A DNA stretch of 64,000 nucleotides from Bacteroidota bacterium (GCA_029558715.1 JAKQEA010000047.1:1-64000); one strand, 5' to 3'. Shown: positions 28,334 to 38,727, numbered from the stretch's first letter. Notes: generated by a model not told the origin, from the letters alone. A program made the numbers and translations.

Positions 28334-29737
28334 ATGCGAAAACTACCATTTCTGTTATTGTTTGCTTTTACTGTTCAAATTTCCTTTGCCCAGACGGAAG
28401 ACTCAATTTTCATTAAGCGTATTTCAGATGAAATACTGACAAATGGAAAGGCCTATGAGAACCTGAGGCATTTAACAAAAAAAATAGGTGCAAGACTGGC
28501 AGGCTCACCCGGTATGGTAAAATCAGAACAGTGGGGACTGAAAGTTATGCAGGAAAGTGGTGCACATAAAGCCTGGATGCAGGAATGTATGGTGCCGCAT
28601 TGGGTGAGGGGCGGAAAGGATATTGCCAGCGCTGCCTACATACCTGAAAGGGGGGAAGTAAAAAGCGGCCCTTATCCAACATCAGTTAAGAAAGAACTGG
28701 ATATAATTGCGCTTGGCAACTCTGTAGGTACAGGCAACAATACTCTTACAGAACAAGTAGTATTAGTTAACTCTTTTGATGAACTGGAAAAAAAGAAGGA
28801 AGAAGTAAAGGACAAGATTGTTTTTTATAATTATAAGTTCAATCCAACTTATATTAATACATTTTTATCTTACCGGGATGCTGGGCAATACCGTGGGCAA
28901 GGTCCAAGCCGTGCAGCAAAGTATGGAGCAAAGGCTGTAATTGTAAGAAGCATGAGTCATGCTGCCGATAATCATCCCCACACCGGAGCAATAAGATATG
29001 ACAGTGCTTACGCAAAAATCCCGGCTGTTGCCATTGGACTGCAAGACGCTGACTGGTTGAGCGAGCAATTGCAAAAGCGAAATGTGATGGTAACTCTTAA
29101 AACAAATGGCCATTTCCTGCCCGATACAATCGGACATAACATTATTGGAGAATTAAGAGGTACAGAATTTCCCGATGAAATAATTACTGTTGGTGGCCAC
29201 TTAGATAGCTGGGATAATTGTGAAGGCGCCCATGATGATGGGGCCGGCTGTGTACAGACAATTGAAATGCTCAGGGCATTTAAAGCCATTGGATATAAAC
29301 CTAAGCGAACAATTCGTTTTGTGTTATTTGCAAACGAAGAAAATGGTTTAAGAGGTGGAAATAAATATGCTGAGGAAGCAAAAGCAAAGAATGAAAAACA
29401 TATTCTCGCTATGGAAAGTGATGCTGGTGGGTTTACGCCGAGGTCATTGGGCTTTAGTGGAAGCGATGTACAATATGAAAAAGTACTTTCCTGGAAAGCA
29501 TTGATAGCTCCTTATGGCTGCACAGAAATTAATAAAGGCGGCGGCGGTGCTGATATTGGTCCTTTAAACAGAGCTTTAAAAACACCAACGGCCAGCCTGA
29601 ATCCTGATAGCCAACGCTACTTTGATATTCACCATGCCCGGAGTGATGTATTCGAAGCAGTAAACAAAAGGGAACTTGAATTGGGTGCGGTGAATATGGC
29701 TGCCTTTATATACCTGGTTGATAAATATGGCTTGTAG
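28334..29737 (+). CDS. Exported M28-family metallopeptidase
   Basis: Signal peptide; ITVGGHLDSWDNCEGAHDDGAGCVQTIEML and FVLFANEENGLRGG. Confidence 0.88.
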   Translation: MRKLPFLLLFAFTVQISFAQTEDSIFIKRISDEILTNGKAYENLRHLTKKIGARLAGSPGMVKSEQWGLKVMQESGAHKAWMQECMVPHWVRGGKDIASAAYIPERGEVKSGPYPTSVKKELDIIALGNSVGTGNNTLTEQVVLVNSFDELEKKKEEVKDKIVFYNYKFNPTYINTFLSYRDAGQYRGQGPSRAAKYGAKAVIVRSMSHAADNHPHTGAIRYDSAYAKIPAVAIGLQDADWLSEQLQKRNVMVTLKTNGHFLPDTIGHNIIGELRGTEFPDEIITVGGHLDSWDNCEGAHDDGAGCVQTIEMLRAFKAIGYKPKRTIRFVLFANEENGLRGGNKYAEEAKAKNEKHILAMESDAGGFTPRSLGFSGSDVQYEKVLSWKALIAPYGCTEINKGGGGADIGPLNRALKTPTASLNPDSQRYFDIHHARSDVFEAVNKRELELGAVNMAAFIYLVDKYGL

Positions 29738-29740
29738 AAG

Positions 29741-31072
29741 TCATTTAAGCAGGCTGTTAATGGCAGCCTGAACAGTTGCGAAAGGAAATGAATTGATCGT
29801 CTTTTGCATCTGTTTTCTTATTTCTGCTGTACAAAGATTACCTGTGCTGCCTTCATGTGTGTGGTTGATATTGGTATTATAAGTGAATTTTCCTGCTTCA
29901 ATATCCAATCCCACTTTTTTATAGGCATCTCTGAAAGGCATTCCGTCATTAACCAGTTTATTCACTTCTTCCACACTGAAGAGGTATTTGTATTTCTCAT
30001 CGGAGAGGATATCTTTTTTGATTTCAATATTCGACAACATTAGTCCTGTCATTTCAATGCAATCACCAAGTATTTTAAATGATGGAAACAAATGCTCTTT
30101 CAGTAACTGAAGGTCCCGGTGATAACCAGAAGGAAGATTAGTGGTCATCATAATAATCTCATTGGGTAGTGATTTGATTCGATTGCAATGTGAACGGATC
30201 AATTCAAATACATCCGGGTTCTTTTTATGCGGCATGATACTGCTGCCGGTGGTCAATTCTGCAGGGAAACTAATAAATCCGAAATTCTGGTTCAGGTACA
30301 GGCAGGCGTCCATACTTAGCCTTGCCAGTGTGTCGGCTACATTTGCCAGCGACTGGGCTACGATTCGTTCAGCTTTACCTCTTCCCATTTGTGCATACAC
30401 AACATTATAATTCAAATCTTCAAAACCAAGCAGTTTTGTGGTAATGCTTCGGTTGATTGGAAAAGAGGAGCCATAACCTGCCGCAGATCCTAAAGGATTT
30501 TTATTGACAACATCATAAGCTGCTTTTATGGTTATAATATCATCAACTAAGCCTTCTGCATAGGCACCAAACCATAGGCCAAATGAGGAGGGCATGGCTA
30601 ATTGCAAATGTGTATAACCGGGTAACAGATGGTCTTTATACTTTTCGCTTTGTGTTTGGAGCAAATCAAAGAGCGGTTGAATTTTTTTTACCAATTCTTC
30701 CAATTCATTCCGGAGAAACAATTTTACGTCAACAAGCACCTGATCATTGCGGCTGCGGGCAGAATGTATTTTTTTGCCTGTGTCGCCCAATTTTTGCGTC
30801 AACAATAACTCTACTTGTGAATGAATATCTTCCACATCCTCCTGTAGTTTGAATTCCCCTCTTTGTATCTGTTGATAAATATTCTTTAGTTCTTTCTGTA
30901 ATTGCGATAATTCATCTTTGGTCAGTAATCCAACTGATTCCAGCATTTCTATATGAGCCAGTGAGCCAAGTACATCAAATGCAGCCAGGTATATATCCAT
31001 CTCCCTGTCTTTTCCAACAGTAAATGTTTCCACTTCCTTTAATGAGGTTTTATCTTTTTGCCACAATTTCAT
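29741..31072 (-). CDS. argH: Argininosuccinate lyase
   Basis: HSARSRNDQV, LPGYTHLQLAMPSSFG, GSSIMPHKKNPDVFELIR. Confidence 0.95.
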   Translation of the reverse strand: MKLWQKDKTSLKEVETFTVGKDREMDIYLAAFDVLGSLAHIEMLESVGLLTKDELSQLQKELKNIYQQIQRGEFKLQEDVEDIHSQVELLLTQKLGDTGKKIHSARSRNDQVLVDVKLFLRNELEELVKKIQPLFDLLQTQSEKYKDHLLPGYTHLQLAMPSSFGLWFGAYAEGLVDDIITIKAAYDVVNKNPLGSAAGYGSSFPINRSITTKLLGFEDLNYNVVYAQMGRGKAERIVAQSLANVADTLARLSMDACLYLNQNFGFISFPAELTTGSSIMPHKKNPDVFELIRSHCNRIKSLPNEIIMMTTNLPSGYHRDLQLLKEHLFPSFKILGDCIEMTGLMLSNIEIKKDILSDEKYKYLFSVEEVNKLVNDGMPFRDAYKKVGLDIEAGKFTYNTNINHTHEGSTGNLCTAEIRKQMQKTINSFPFATVQAAINSLLK

Positions 31073-32139
31073 ACTACCTGGTTTAAAAGCTGTATATATA
31101 ATTCAATTCCCTGCTGTATTTCGTTGATATAAATATACTCATTGGCTGTATGACTTCTGGCAGAATCTCCCGGACCCATTTTCAACGCTGGAAAAGGCAT
31201 TAATGCTTTGTCTGAAGTAGTAGGGGAGCCATAGTAAGTTCTGCCAAGATTTAATCCTGCCTTCACTAAAGGATGGTCTAAGGCAATTGAGGTAGAACGT
31301 AGTCTTGTGCTCCTTGGATTTACCTCACACAGAACATTGGCTTTAATAATATCAACCACTTCTTCAAAGCTGTATAATTCATTTATCCTTGTGTCCACTA
31401 CAAATTTGCATACAGCCGGAACAACATTGTGTGCTTTATTTTCTGTTTCAATAACTGTTACATTCATCTTGGAAGGTCCAAGAAGGTCAGATACTTTTTC
31501 GAAATGAAAATTTTGGAACCATTCAATATCCTTCAACGCTTTGTAAATGGCATTTTCACCTTCATTGCGGGCAGCATGTCCTGCTTTTCCATGACTGATG
31601 CAATCCAGCACCATTAACCCTCTTTCAGCTACAGCCATTTGCATCTGTGTAGGTTCGCCAACAATGGCACAGTCAATCGTTGGTAAGTAGGGTAGTGTAT
31701 ATTCTATACCACCAGTACCGCTGATCTCTTCTTCAGCAGTAGCAGCAATTATAATATTATATTTTAAATCCTGCTTGTCGTAGAAATAAAGAAAAGTAAC
31801 TATCAGTGAAACCAGGCAACCACCGGCATCATTACTTCCGAGACCAAAAAGTTTTCCATCTTCAACAACAGGCGAGAAAGGGTCTTTGGTATATTGGAAA
31901 TTGGGTTTTACTGTGTCGTGATGAGAATTAAGGAGGATTGTTGGTTTTTTCTCATCAAAATATTTGTTTAGGGCAAATACATTATTGCCAACTCTTGTAT
32001 GTTCAATCCCCTTTGCTCCTATGAAGCGGCAGAGTATTCCGGCTGTCTGGTCTTCTTCTTTGCTGAATGAAGGAGTAGCGATCAGTTCTTTCAACAACTC
32101 AACTGCTTCGTTTTGTAATATGTAAATTTCTTTATTCAT
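31069..32139 (-). CDS. argE: M20 family N-acetylornithine/N-acetylcitrulline deacetylase
   Basis: ILLNSHHDTVKPN, LFGLGSNDAGGCLVSL, AATAEEEISGTGGIEY; located in the arg operon. Confidence 0.85.
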   Translation of the reverse strand: MNKEIYILQNEAVELLKELIATPSFSKEEDQTAGILCRFIGAKGIEHTRVGNNVFALNKYFDEKKPTILLNSHHDTVKPNFQYTKDPFSPVVEDGKLFGLGSNDAGGCLVSLIVTFLYFYDKQDLKYNIIIAATAEEEISGTGGIEYTLPYLPTIDCAIVGEPTQMQMAVAERGLMVLDCISHGKAGHAARNEGENAIYKALKDIEWFQNFHFEKVSDLLGPSKMNVTVIETENKAHNVVPAVCKFVVDTRINELYSFEEVVDIIKANVLCEVNPRSTRLRSTSIALDHPLVKAGLNLGRTYYGSPTTSDKALMPFPALKMGPGDSARSHTANEYIYINEIQQGIELYIQLLNQVV

Positions 32140-32917
32140 TTATTATTGTCGTTCCTGAAGAGCCATTGATCAGTTCTTTCAGATTTTCTGCTTTGCCAAT
32201 GATTACTTTATCAACGCCACTTTTCAGAGCGGCAAATGCATTATCCAATTTTGGGATCATGCCCGCAAATATTTTATTTTTTGACTTCAATTGCTGGTAA
32301 TTAGATGGTTTTATTTCCGGAATGACTGTTGTGTCATCATTGGCATCCAGCAGCACACCACTCTTCTCAAAGGAATAGATAAGCTGGACATCATAGAGCT
32401 CACTCATTCCCCTGGCAATCTCCTGGGCAATGGTATCTGCATTCGTATTCAGCAGCTGTCCCTGCTGATCATGAGTAATGGGTGCAAACACAACTGCAAT
32501 ATTCTTCTCCAGCAGGCCGCTGATAAGTTCAGTATTGATCGCATCCACATCACCTACAAATCCATAATCGAGGACAGGGTGTTGCCTTTTATGCGCCAGT
32601 ATTGCATCACCATCTGCCCCGCAAAGACCCATTGCATTACAATTATTGGCCTGTAGTCCTGCGACAATATTCTTATTAATGAACCCGGCATAGACCATCG
32701 TAACAATTTTCAGCGTCTCCGCATCGGTAATTCTTCTGCCATCAACCAATTGTTGTTCGATACCTAACTTCTCGGCCAGCCTGGTGGCAAGTTTACCGCC
32801 ACCGTGTACCAATATCTTTTTTTCTTCGATAGAGGCAAATTCTTTTAAGAATGAAGCCAGCTTCGCTTCATCATCAATGATGTTTCCGCCAATTTTTATG
32901 ACATATAGTTTAGCCAT
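32132..32917 (-). CDS. argB: Acetylglutamate kinase
   Basis: YVIKIGGNIIDDEAKL, ILVHGGGKLATRLAEKLGI, MGLCGADGDAILAHKR. Confidence 0.95.
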   Translation of the reverse strand: MAKLYVIKIGGNIIDDEAKLASFLKEFASIEEKKILVHGGGKLATRLAEKLGIEQQLVDGRRITDAETLKIVTMVYAGFINKNIVAGLQANNCNAMGLCGADGDAILAHKRQHPVLDYGFVGDVDAINTELISGLLEKNIAVVFAPITHDQQGQLLNTNADTIAQEIARGMSELYDVQLIYSFEKSGVLLDANDDTTVIPEIKPSNYQQLKSKNKIFAGMIPKLDNAFAALKSGVDKVIIGKAENLKELINGSSGTTIINE

Positions 32918-33881
32918 TGCTTCTTAGTATCTCAGCCAGTACTGCCTGTGCAGCCCAAACTCTGTTTGATGCTTCTTGTGTAACAATACTATTAGGGCCA
33001 TCCAGAATTTCGTCACTCAGTTCCACATTTCTTCTTACTGGCAGACAGTGCATCACTTTCGCATTGTTGGTCAGCTCCAGTTTTTTATTGGTCAGCATCC
33101 ATTTTGGATCGCTTTCATAGATCTTTCCGTAATCATTATAAGTGCTCCAGTTCTTTACATAAACAAAGTCTGCATCTTTCAATGCTTCATTTTGATTATG
33201 AGTAATGATAGCCCCTTTTGTAAATTCCTCACTCAGCTCATAATCCTCAGGATGAGTGATGACAAACTCTGCTTTGCCCCATGCATTTACCCATTGAGAA
33301 AAACTATTGGCCACACATTGGGGTAGCGGTTTTACATGCGGAGCCCATGTCAGCACAATCTTTGGTTTGCTCACAATCCCGGAAGGAGAGTTTAGCAAAG
33401 CCTCCCGGATGGTTATAATATCAGTTAATGATTGCAACGGATGAAGTGTTGCACTTTCCAGGCTTACTACAGGGATACCAGCATATTTAATAAACTGTTT
33501 AATGTACAGTTCACTATAGTCATCATCCCTGTTTTTTAGTGAAGGAAATGTTCTGATGGCAAGGATATCAAAATACTTTCCAAAAACGGGTGCTGCATCT
33601 TTAACATGTTCAACCGTTGTACCACTCATAATGGCTTCTTCTTCAAATTCAAGCATCCATCCTTCGCTTCCTACGTTAAAGATAATGGGTTCCATTCCCA
33701 GGTTTTGCGCAGCGATTTGTGTACTCAATCTTGTTCGCATACTGGGATTGAGAAATAAACAACCAATACGTTTATTGGTTCCGAGTGATTTATCTGTGAA
33801 TGGATTTGCTTTATAAGCCAGGGCCTTTTGCACCAGGGCATCAATATTATTTACATCATGAACAGATACAAAATTTTTCAT
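32910..33881 (-). CDS. N-acetyl/N-succinyl-ornithine carbamoyltransferase (ArgF')
   Basis: LFLNPSMRTRLSTQIAAQNLG, HPLQSLTDI, MHCLPVRRNVELSDEILDG; Bacteroidota-type arg operon context. Confidence 0.88.
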   Translation of the reverse strand: MKNFVSVHDVNNIDALVQKALAYKANPFTDKSLGTNKRIGCLFLNPSMRTRLSTQIAAQNLGMEPIIFNVGSEGWMLEFEEEAIMSGTTVEHVKDAAPVFGKYFDILAIRTFPSLKNRDDDYSELYIKQFIKYAGIPVVSLESATLHPLQSLTDIITIREALLNSPSGIVSKPKIVLTWAPHVKPLPQCVANSFSQWVNAWGKAEFVITHPEDYELSEEFTKGAIITHNQNEALKDADFVYVKNWSTYNDYGKIYESDPKWMLTNKKLELTNNAKVMHCLPVRRNVELSDEILDGPNSIVTQEASNRVWAAQAVLAEILRSNG

Positions 33882-33883
33882 TC

Positions 33884-35044
33884 TTAACTGACGGGATTAG
33901 GTGTAGAAACCAGGTTGTGTATTTCTTCTTTTATAGACTCGATGAATTGTTCAGCGTCTCTTTTCTTCAATGCCAGCGAAGGAAGCAAGCGGATTACATT
34001 TGGTTTGGCTTCCCCTGTGAAAATTTTCTGATTCCACAAGAGATTCTTTTTGAGATCCTTTAATTCTTCCGGTACGTCAAAGCCAATCATAAGTCCCCGG
34101 CCTCTCACATTTTTTAATTGGAGAATTGACCCAAGTTCATCCCTGATGTATTTACCAACCATCACTGCATTACCCATCAATTTATCTTCTTCAATAATTT
34201 CCAGTACGGCTAATGCTGCAGCACAGGCCAGGTGATTACCACCAAATGTAGTGCCCAACTGAAAATGTTTGGGTTTAATATGCGGAGCAACAATGATACC
34301 GGCGACAGGGAAACCATTACCCATGCCTTTCGCCATAGTATAGATATCTGCGTTCACCCCGGCGAAATCATGACTGAAAAATTTGCCGCTTCGGCCATAA
34401 CCACATTGCACACTGTCAGCAATATATACTGCGCCATTTTCATCACAATGGGAACGTATTTTTCTCAGGAACGAATCGTCAGCTACATTGATACCTCCCA
34501 CTCCCTGGATTCCTTCGATAATAACAGAGGAAATCTCTTTGCCATTTTCTTTGAAACATTCTTCTAATGCATCCTCATCATTGAAGGGAAGAAAGATAAC
34601 ATTCCCGGTTTCGTTTATAGGTGCGACATAATTTTTATTGTCTGTCACAGCAACAGCAAGTGATGTCCTTCCATGAAAGGATTTACTGAATGCAACGACT
34701 TTTTTTCTTCCATTGTGAAAACTGGCAAGTTTCAATGCATTTTCATTTGCTTCGGCTCCGCTGTTACAGAGAAACAGCTGGTAATCTTCTTTACCGGAAA
34801 CCTTTCCCAATTTTTCTGCCAGTTGCTGTTGCAGAGGAATACGGATTGAGTTAGAATAAAAAGCAATCTTTTCCAGTTGTTCCTCTATGCGTTTCACCCA
34901 ATGCGGATGAGTGTGACCAATACTGATCACCGCATGGCCACCGTACAAGTCAAGATACTGCTCGCCTTTATCATCCCACACATAGGAGCCTTTGGCTTTT
35001 ACTATTGTGATTTCATTGATCGGGTAAACATCGAAAAGATTCAT
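33884..35044 (-). CDS. argD: Acetylornithine/succinylornithine aminotransferase
   Basis: YLDLYGGHAVISIGHTHPHWV, LFLCNSGAEANENALKLA, MAKGMGNGFPVAGIIV. Confidence 0.93.
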   Translation of the reverse strand: MNLFDVYPINEITIVKAKGSYVWDDKGEQYLDLYGGHAVISIGHTHPHWVKRIEEQLEKIAFYSNSIRIPLQQQLAEKLGKVSGKEDYQLFLCNSGAEANENALKLASFHNGRKKVVAFSKSFHGRTSLAVAVTDNKNYVAPINETGNVIFLPFNDEDALEECFKENGKEISSVIIEGIQGVGGINVADDSFLRKIRSHCDENGAVYIADSVQCGYGRSGKFFSHDFAGVNADIYTMAKGMGNGFPVAGIIVAPHIKPKHFQLGTTFGGNHLACAAALAVLEIIEEDKLMGNAVMVGKYIRDELGSILQLKNVRGRGLMIGFDVPEELKDLKKNLLWNQKIFTGEAKPNVIRLLPSLALKKRDAEQFIESIKEEIHNLVSTPNPVS

Positions 35045-35053
35045 TAGTATAAT

Positions 35054-36040
35054 TTAGAAGTAATTCGCCTTGAGTTTAAGCCCTGAAGTTTCATCTACAC
35101 CAAATAGCAGGTTCATATTTTGAACGGCCTGTCCGCTGGCTCCTTTTAACAGGTTATCAATAGCAGAATGGACAACCACCTTGCTTCCGGCTTTCTCCAC
35201 TTGTAAAATTGCTTTATTGGTATTTACTACCTGCTTTAAAAAAATTGGTTCTTTACTCACATGGGTAAAAGGATGACCAGCATAAAAAGTTGAGTATAGT
35301 ACATTTAATTCTTCAATACTTAAATCACAATGGGTAGTGGAACTGATAAAAATACCCCTGGTAAAATCACCTCTCCAGGGAACGAAACTCAGGTCAATGT
35401 CGTTTTTGGGTTGAAGGTGTAAAAGGGATTCACCAATTTCTCCCAGGTGCTGATGGGTTAATGTCTTATAAGCCTGGATATTATTTGCCCTCCAGCTAAA
35501 GTGAGAAGTGGTTGACAAAGACTGACCGGCGCCTGTCGAACCGGTGATACCTGTTGTATATATATCCTTTAATAAACCGGCTTTTGCCAGTGGTAATAGC
35601 CCTAATTGTATGGCTGTAGCAAAACAACCAGGGTTGGCAATATTATTGGCTGTTTTGATTTTATCCCTATTCAATTCTGGGAGTCCATACACAAATTGCC
35701 TGTTACCAATAGATGATTGAGCTTCAAGTCGGAAATCATTAGCAAGGTCAATGACTTTTATTTTGTCTGAAATCTTGCTTTCTGTCAGAAATTTCTTTGA
35801 CTCTCCATGTCCCAGGCAAAGAAATAGCACATCAATATTATCACTCAACTTATCTGTAAAAGTCAATTCTGTGTCACCAATCAGATCCTGGTGAACAGAA
35901 TGGATCGGTTTGCCGGCATTACTCCGGCTATGAATAAAAGAGGCCTCCACACCGGGGTGATTTAACAACAGCCGTATTAATTCACCTCCGGTGTAGCCTG
36001 CACCTCCGATTACACCTGCTTTAATTTTTACCATCCGCAT
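35054..36040 (-). CDS. argC: N-acetyl-gamma-glutamyl-phosphate reductase
   Basis: AGVIGGAGYTGGELIRLLLNHPGV, VYGLPELNRDKIKTANNIANPGCFATAIQLGL. Confidence 0.95.
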   Translation of the reverse strand: MRMVKIKAGVIGGAGYTGGELIRLLLNHPGVEASFIHSRSNAGKPIHSVHQDLIGDTELTFTDKLSDNIDVLFLCLGHGESKKFLTESKISDKIKVIDLANDFRLEAQSSIGNRQFVYGLPELNRDKIKTANNIANPGCFATAIQLGLLPLAKAGLLKDIYTTGITGSTGAGQSLSTTSHFSWRANNIQAYKTLTHQHLGEIGESLLHLQPKNDIDLSFVPWRGDFTRGIFISSTTHCDLSIEELNVLYSTFYAGHPFTHVSKEPIFLKQVVNTNKAILQVEKAGSKVVVHSAIDNLLKGASGQAVQNMNLLFGVDETSGLKLKANYF

Positions 36041-37226
36041 CAGTTTTTACCAAATGATAAATGGATGTCTGGTTGCCAAAAATCTTGCTGAAGCCTCTCA
36101 CATCATCACCGGTAAAGCCGGTATTCATCTCGCCATATTTGCCAAACTTGCTGTTCATCAGGTCGTATTTACTTTCAATACCAATTACCTGGAAACGATA
36201 AGGCATCAGTTGCACAAAAACATCACCTGTTACATTTTGCTGGCTATTTTGCAGAAATGCTTCAATATCTCTCATCACCGGGTCGAGTATCTGGCCTTCA
36301 TGCAGCCAGTTTCCATAGAATTGTGCCAATTGATCTTTCCACTGCAACTGCCACTTGGTCAGTACATGTTTTTCCAATGCATGATGTGCTTTTAAAATAA
36401 CCATCGGGGCTGCTGCCTCAAAACCTACACGGCCTTTAATACCAATAATGGTATCGCCAACATGTATATCACGGCCAAGGCCGTAAGGACCTGCAATGGT
36501 TTGTAAATACTGAATGGCCTCAGCAGGATGAATGAATGTGTTACCATTGACCGACCTCAACTCGCCTTTCTCAAAACTCAATTTCACTTCTTCGCTTCCT
36601 GTCTTTGTTACCTGTGTGGGCCATGCTTCTTCCGGCAATATACCTTTTGAAGAAAGTGTTTCCTTGCCACCCACACTGGTTCCCCAAAGACCTTTATTAA
36701 TAGAATACATGGATTTGTCGAAATTCATGTCCACGCCTTTGGCCTTCAGGTAAGCAATTTCTTCTTCGCGGCTGAGTTTCAGATCTCTTATCGGGGTAAT
36801 TATCTCCACACCCGGAATCATGATGTGAAAGATCATGTCAAACCTTACCTGATCGTTGCCGGCTCCGGTACTACCATGTGCTACTGCATCCGCTTTTAAT
36901 TTTTTTGTATGTTCGGCAATATGCAATGCCTGGCTCAGTCTTTCAGCTGAAACGGAAAGCGGATAAGTATTATTTTTCAATACATTACCATAGATGAGAT
37001 ATTTTATGATGCGATCGTAATATCCTTTTACCGCATCAATGGTGGTGTGAGTTTTTACACCCAGTTTGTATGCATGTGTTTCAATTTGCTTCAATTCTTC
37101 CTCGTTGAAGCCCCCGGTATTTACGATGATACTGTGTACCTCATAGCCTTTATCTTTCCCCAGGTATTTAGCGCAGTAAGAAGTGTCTAATCCCCCGCTA
37201 AATCCGAGTACAACTTTCCTGGACAT
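36021..37226 (-). CDS. argG: Argininosuccinate synthase
   Basis: VVLGFSGGLDTSYCAKYL; AHGSTGAGNDQVRFD. Confidence 0.95.
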   Translation of the reverse strand: MSRKVVLGFSGGLDTSYCAKYLGKDKGYEVHSIIVNTGGFNEEELKQIETHAYKLGVKTHTTIDAVKGYYDRIIKYLIYGNVLKNNTYPLSVSAERLSQALHIAEHTKKLKADAVAHGSTGAGNDQVRFDMIFHIMIPGVEIITPIRDLKLSREEEIAYLKAKGVDMNFDKSMYSINKGLWGTSVGGKETLSSKGILPEEAWPTQVTKTGSEEVKLSFEKGELRSVNGNTFIHPAEAIQYLQTIAGPYGLGRDIHVGDTIIGIKGRVGFEAAAPMVILKAHHALEKHVLTKWQLQWKDQLAQFYGNWLHEGQILDPVMRDIEAFLQNSQQNVTGDVFVQLMPYRFQVIGIESKYDLMNSKFGKYGEMNTGFTGDDVRGFSKIFGNQTSIYHLVKTDADGKN

Positions 37227-37237
37227 ATTATTTCTAA

Positions 37238-37957
37238 TTATAAGTGAAAGAAATGATGTAAAAGAGATTTTGGCTTTCCTCCGCCGTTGCCATTGGAATC
37301 AGTTTTATCCTTTTTCAGAAACGGTCTCAGCAGCTTCCATTGTTTAAATTTCAGGAGCCTTTCAAATCCCTTTTTGTTCTCTTCAAAGTATTGCTTTGTT
37401 TCTTCCGGTTCGTAATGGTCTTTCGGATCGTAGAGCATAGCGGTACACATACAATTCTTTCTTTCTTTACTCATCAGAATATCATAGTTCACACAGCTTT
37501 TACAGCCGGCCCAGAAAGCCTCGTCTTGTGTAAGTTCTGAATAAGTTACAGGTTCATATCCAAGGTCACTGTTGATTTTCATTACAGCAAGGCCGGTAGT
37601 TAGCCCAAATAATTTTGCCTCGGGATATTTTTCTCTTGACAGGTCGAAGATTCTTTTCTTAATGGATTTTGCTACACCACTTTTCCGGAAGGCGGGTGCT
37701 ACAATCAAACCGCTGTTAGCAACATACTCACCATGGCTCCATGTTTCAATGTAACAAAAACCTACCCATTCATTCTGGTCGGTGATAGCAATCACCGCTT
37801 TGCCTTCATCAATTTTTTGTTCAATATAATCAGGCGAACGCTTGGCAATACCGGTGCCCCTGGCAGCAGCCGAGGCTTCCATTTCATCAGTGATTGTTTT
37901 CGAGTAGACTTTGTCTGAGACAGTTGCTACCCTGATAATGATATTTTGATTGTCCAC
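37238..37957 (-). CDS. GNAT N-acetyltransferase, likely the N-acetylglutamate synthase step of the arg operon
   Basis: NSGLIVAPAFRKSGVAKSIKKRIFDLSREKYPEAKLFGLTTGLAVMKINSDLGYEPV; first structural gene of the arg operon. Confidence 0.8.
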   Translation of the reverse strand: MDNQNIIIRVATVSDKVYSKTITDEMEASAAARGTGIAKRSPDYIEQKIDEGKAVIAITDQNEWVGFCYIETWSHGEYVANSGLIVAPAFRKSGVAKSIKKRIFDLSREKYPEAKLFGLTTGLAVMKINSDLGYEPVTYSELTQDEAFWAGCKSCVNYDILMSKERKNCMCTAMLYDPKDHYEPEETKQYFEENKKGFERLLKFKQWKLLRPFLKKDKTDSNGNGGGKPKSLLHHFFHL

Positions 37958-38023
37958 TTTTAAAACTGCATTGGTATAATACGGTTCACCAGTCCTGAAT
38001 AAATTTCTTCGGGGGAATCTTCA

Positions 38024-38059
38024 CTGACAGGGACCATGGTGAGGGGTTCGTCCTGTCAG
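38024..38059 (-). promoter_or_regulatory. Candidate attenuator-type hairpin overlapping the leader stop codon
   Basis: CTGACAGG (38052-38059) pairs with CCTGTCAG (38024-38031) in the leader mRNA; no clear U-tract. Confidence 0.35.
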
Positions 38060-38178
38060 AATACAGGGCGACGTCGGGGGCGGGAAAAAGTAAACACATC
38101 AAAGCCAACGGAATAAACCCCGCTGGTAATCGGCGCATGGAACGCAAATTGTTTTGTATGTGTCAGAATATTAGCCAT
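38056..38178 (-). CDS. Candidate arginine-operon leader peptide (40 aa)
   Basis: MANILTHTKQFAFHAPITSGVYSVGFDVFTFSRPRRRPVF*: four Arg codons (CGC CCC CGA CGT CGC) just before the stop, about 100 bp upstream of the first arg gene. Confidence 0.45.
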   Translation of the reverse strand: MANILTHTKQFAFHAPITSGVYSVGFDVFTFSRPRRRPVF

Positions 38179-38262
38179 GTAGCTTAACAAGTTGTAACTT
38201 GGACGCAAATTTATAATAATAATTGGTTTAAGCTCACAAAATTTTTGTTATAAACCTCTTTT

Positions 38263-38727
38263 ATGGACGAACAAGTAACCACACAACCTGAACAACCGTT
38301 AGCACAACCACCTGTTAAGAAAAAATCCTGGTTCAGGAAATTTGCCACAAGAATTCTTATTTTCCTTTTTATTGCCCTGGCTATATTTATTTATGTGAAA
38401 TTCTTTTATGTCTTTGGTGAAGGAAGTAAAGCCGGAGAGCTGAACTTCTTTGTAAAGAAGGGATATATTTTTAAAACATATGAAGGCAGGGTGATACAAA
38501 CGGGGTACAAATCTAAAGTTCCGGGAAGTATCCAGTCGAATGAATTCGAGTTTTCTGTAGTAGATGAAAAAGTAGCACAGCAGTTAATGTCAAATAGTGG
38601 TGCTTTTATGGAACTGCACTATAAAGAATACCTTGGAGCTTTGCCCTGGAGGGGGATGAGCAAATATGTGGTAGACAGTATTATTTCAATACAAAGGCCA
38701 GGTAATACGCAGACACCATTTCAATGA
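38263..38727 (+). CDS. Conserved single-TM membrane protein of unknown function
   Basis: Pro/Gln-rich N-terminus, one TM helix ILIFLFIALAIFIYVKFFYVF, extracytoplasmic domain. Confidence 0.7.
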   Translation: MDEQVTTQPEQPLAQPPVKKKSWFRKFATRILIFLFIALAIFIYVKFFYVFGEGSKAGELNFFVKKGYIFKTYEGRVIQTGYKSKVPGSIQSNEFEFSVVDEKVAQQLMSNSGAFMELHYKEYLGALPWRGMSKYVVDSIISIQRPGNTQTPFQ

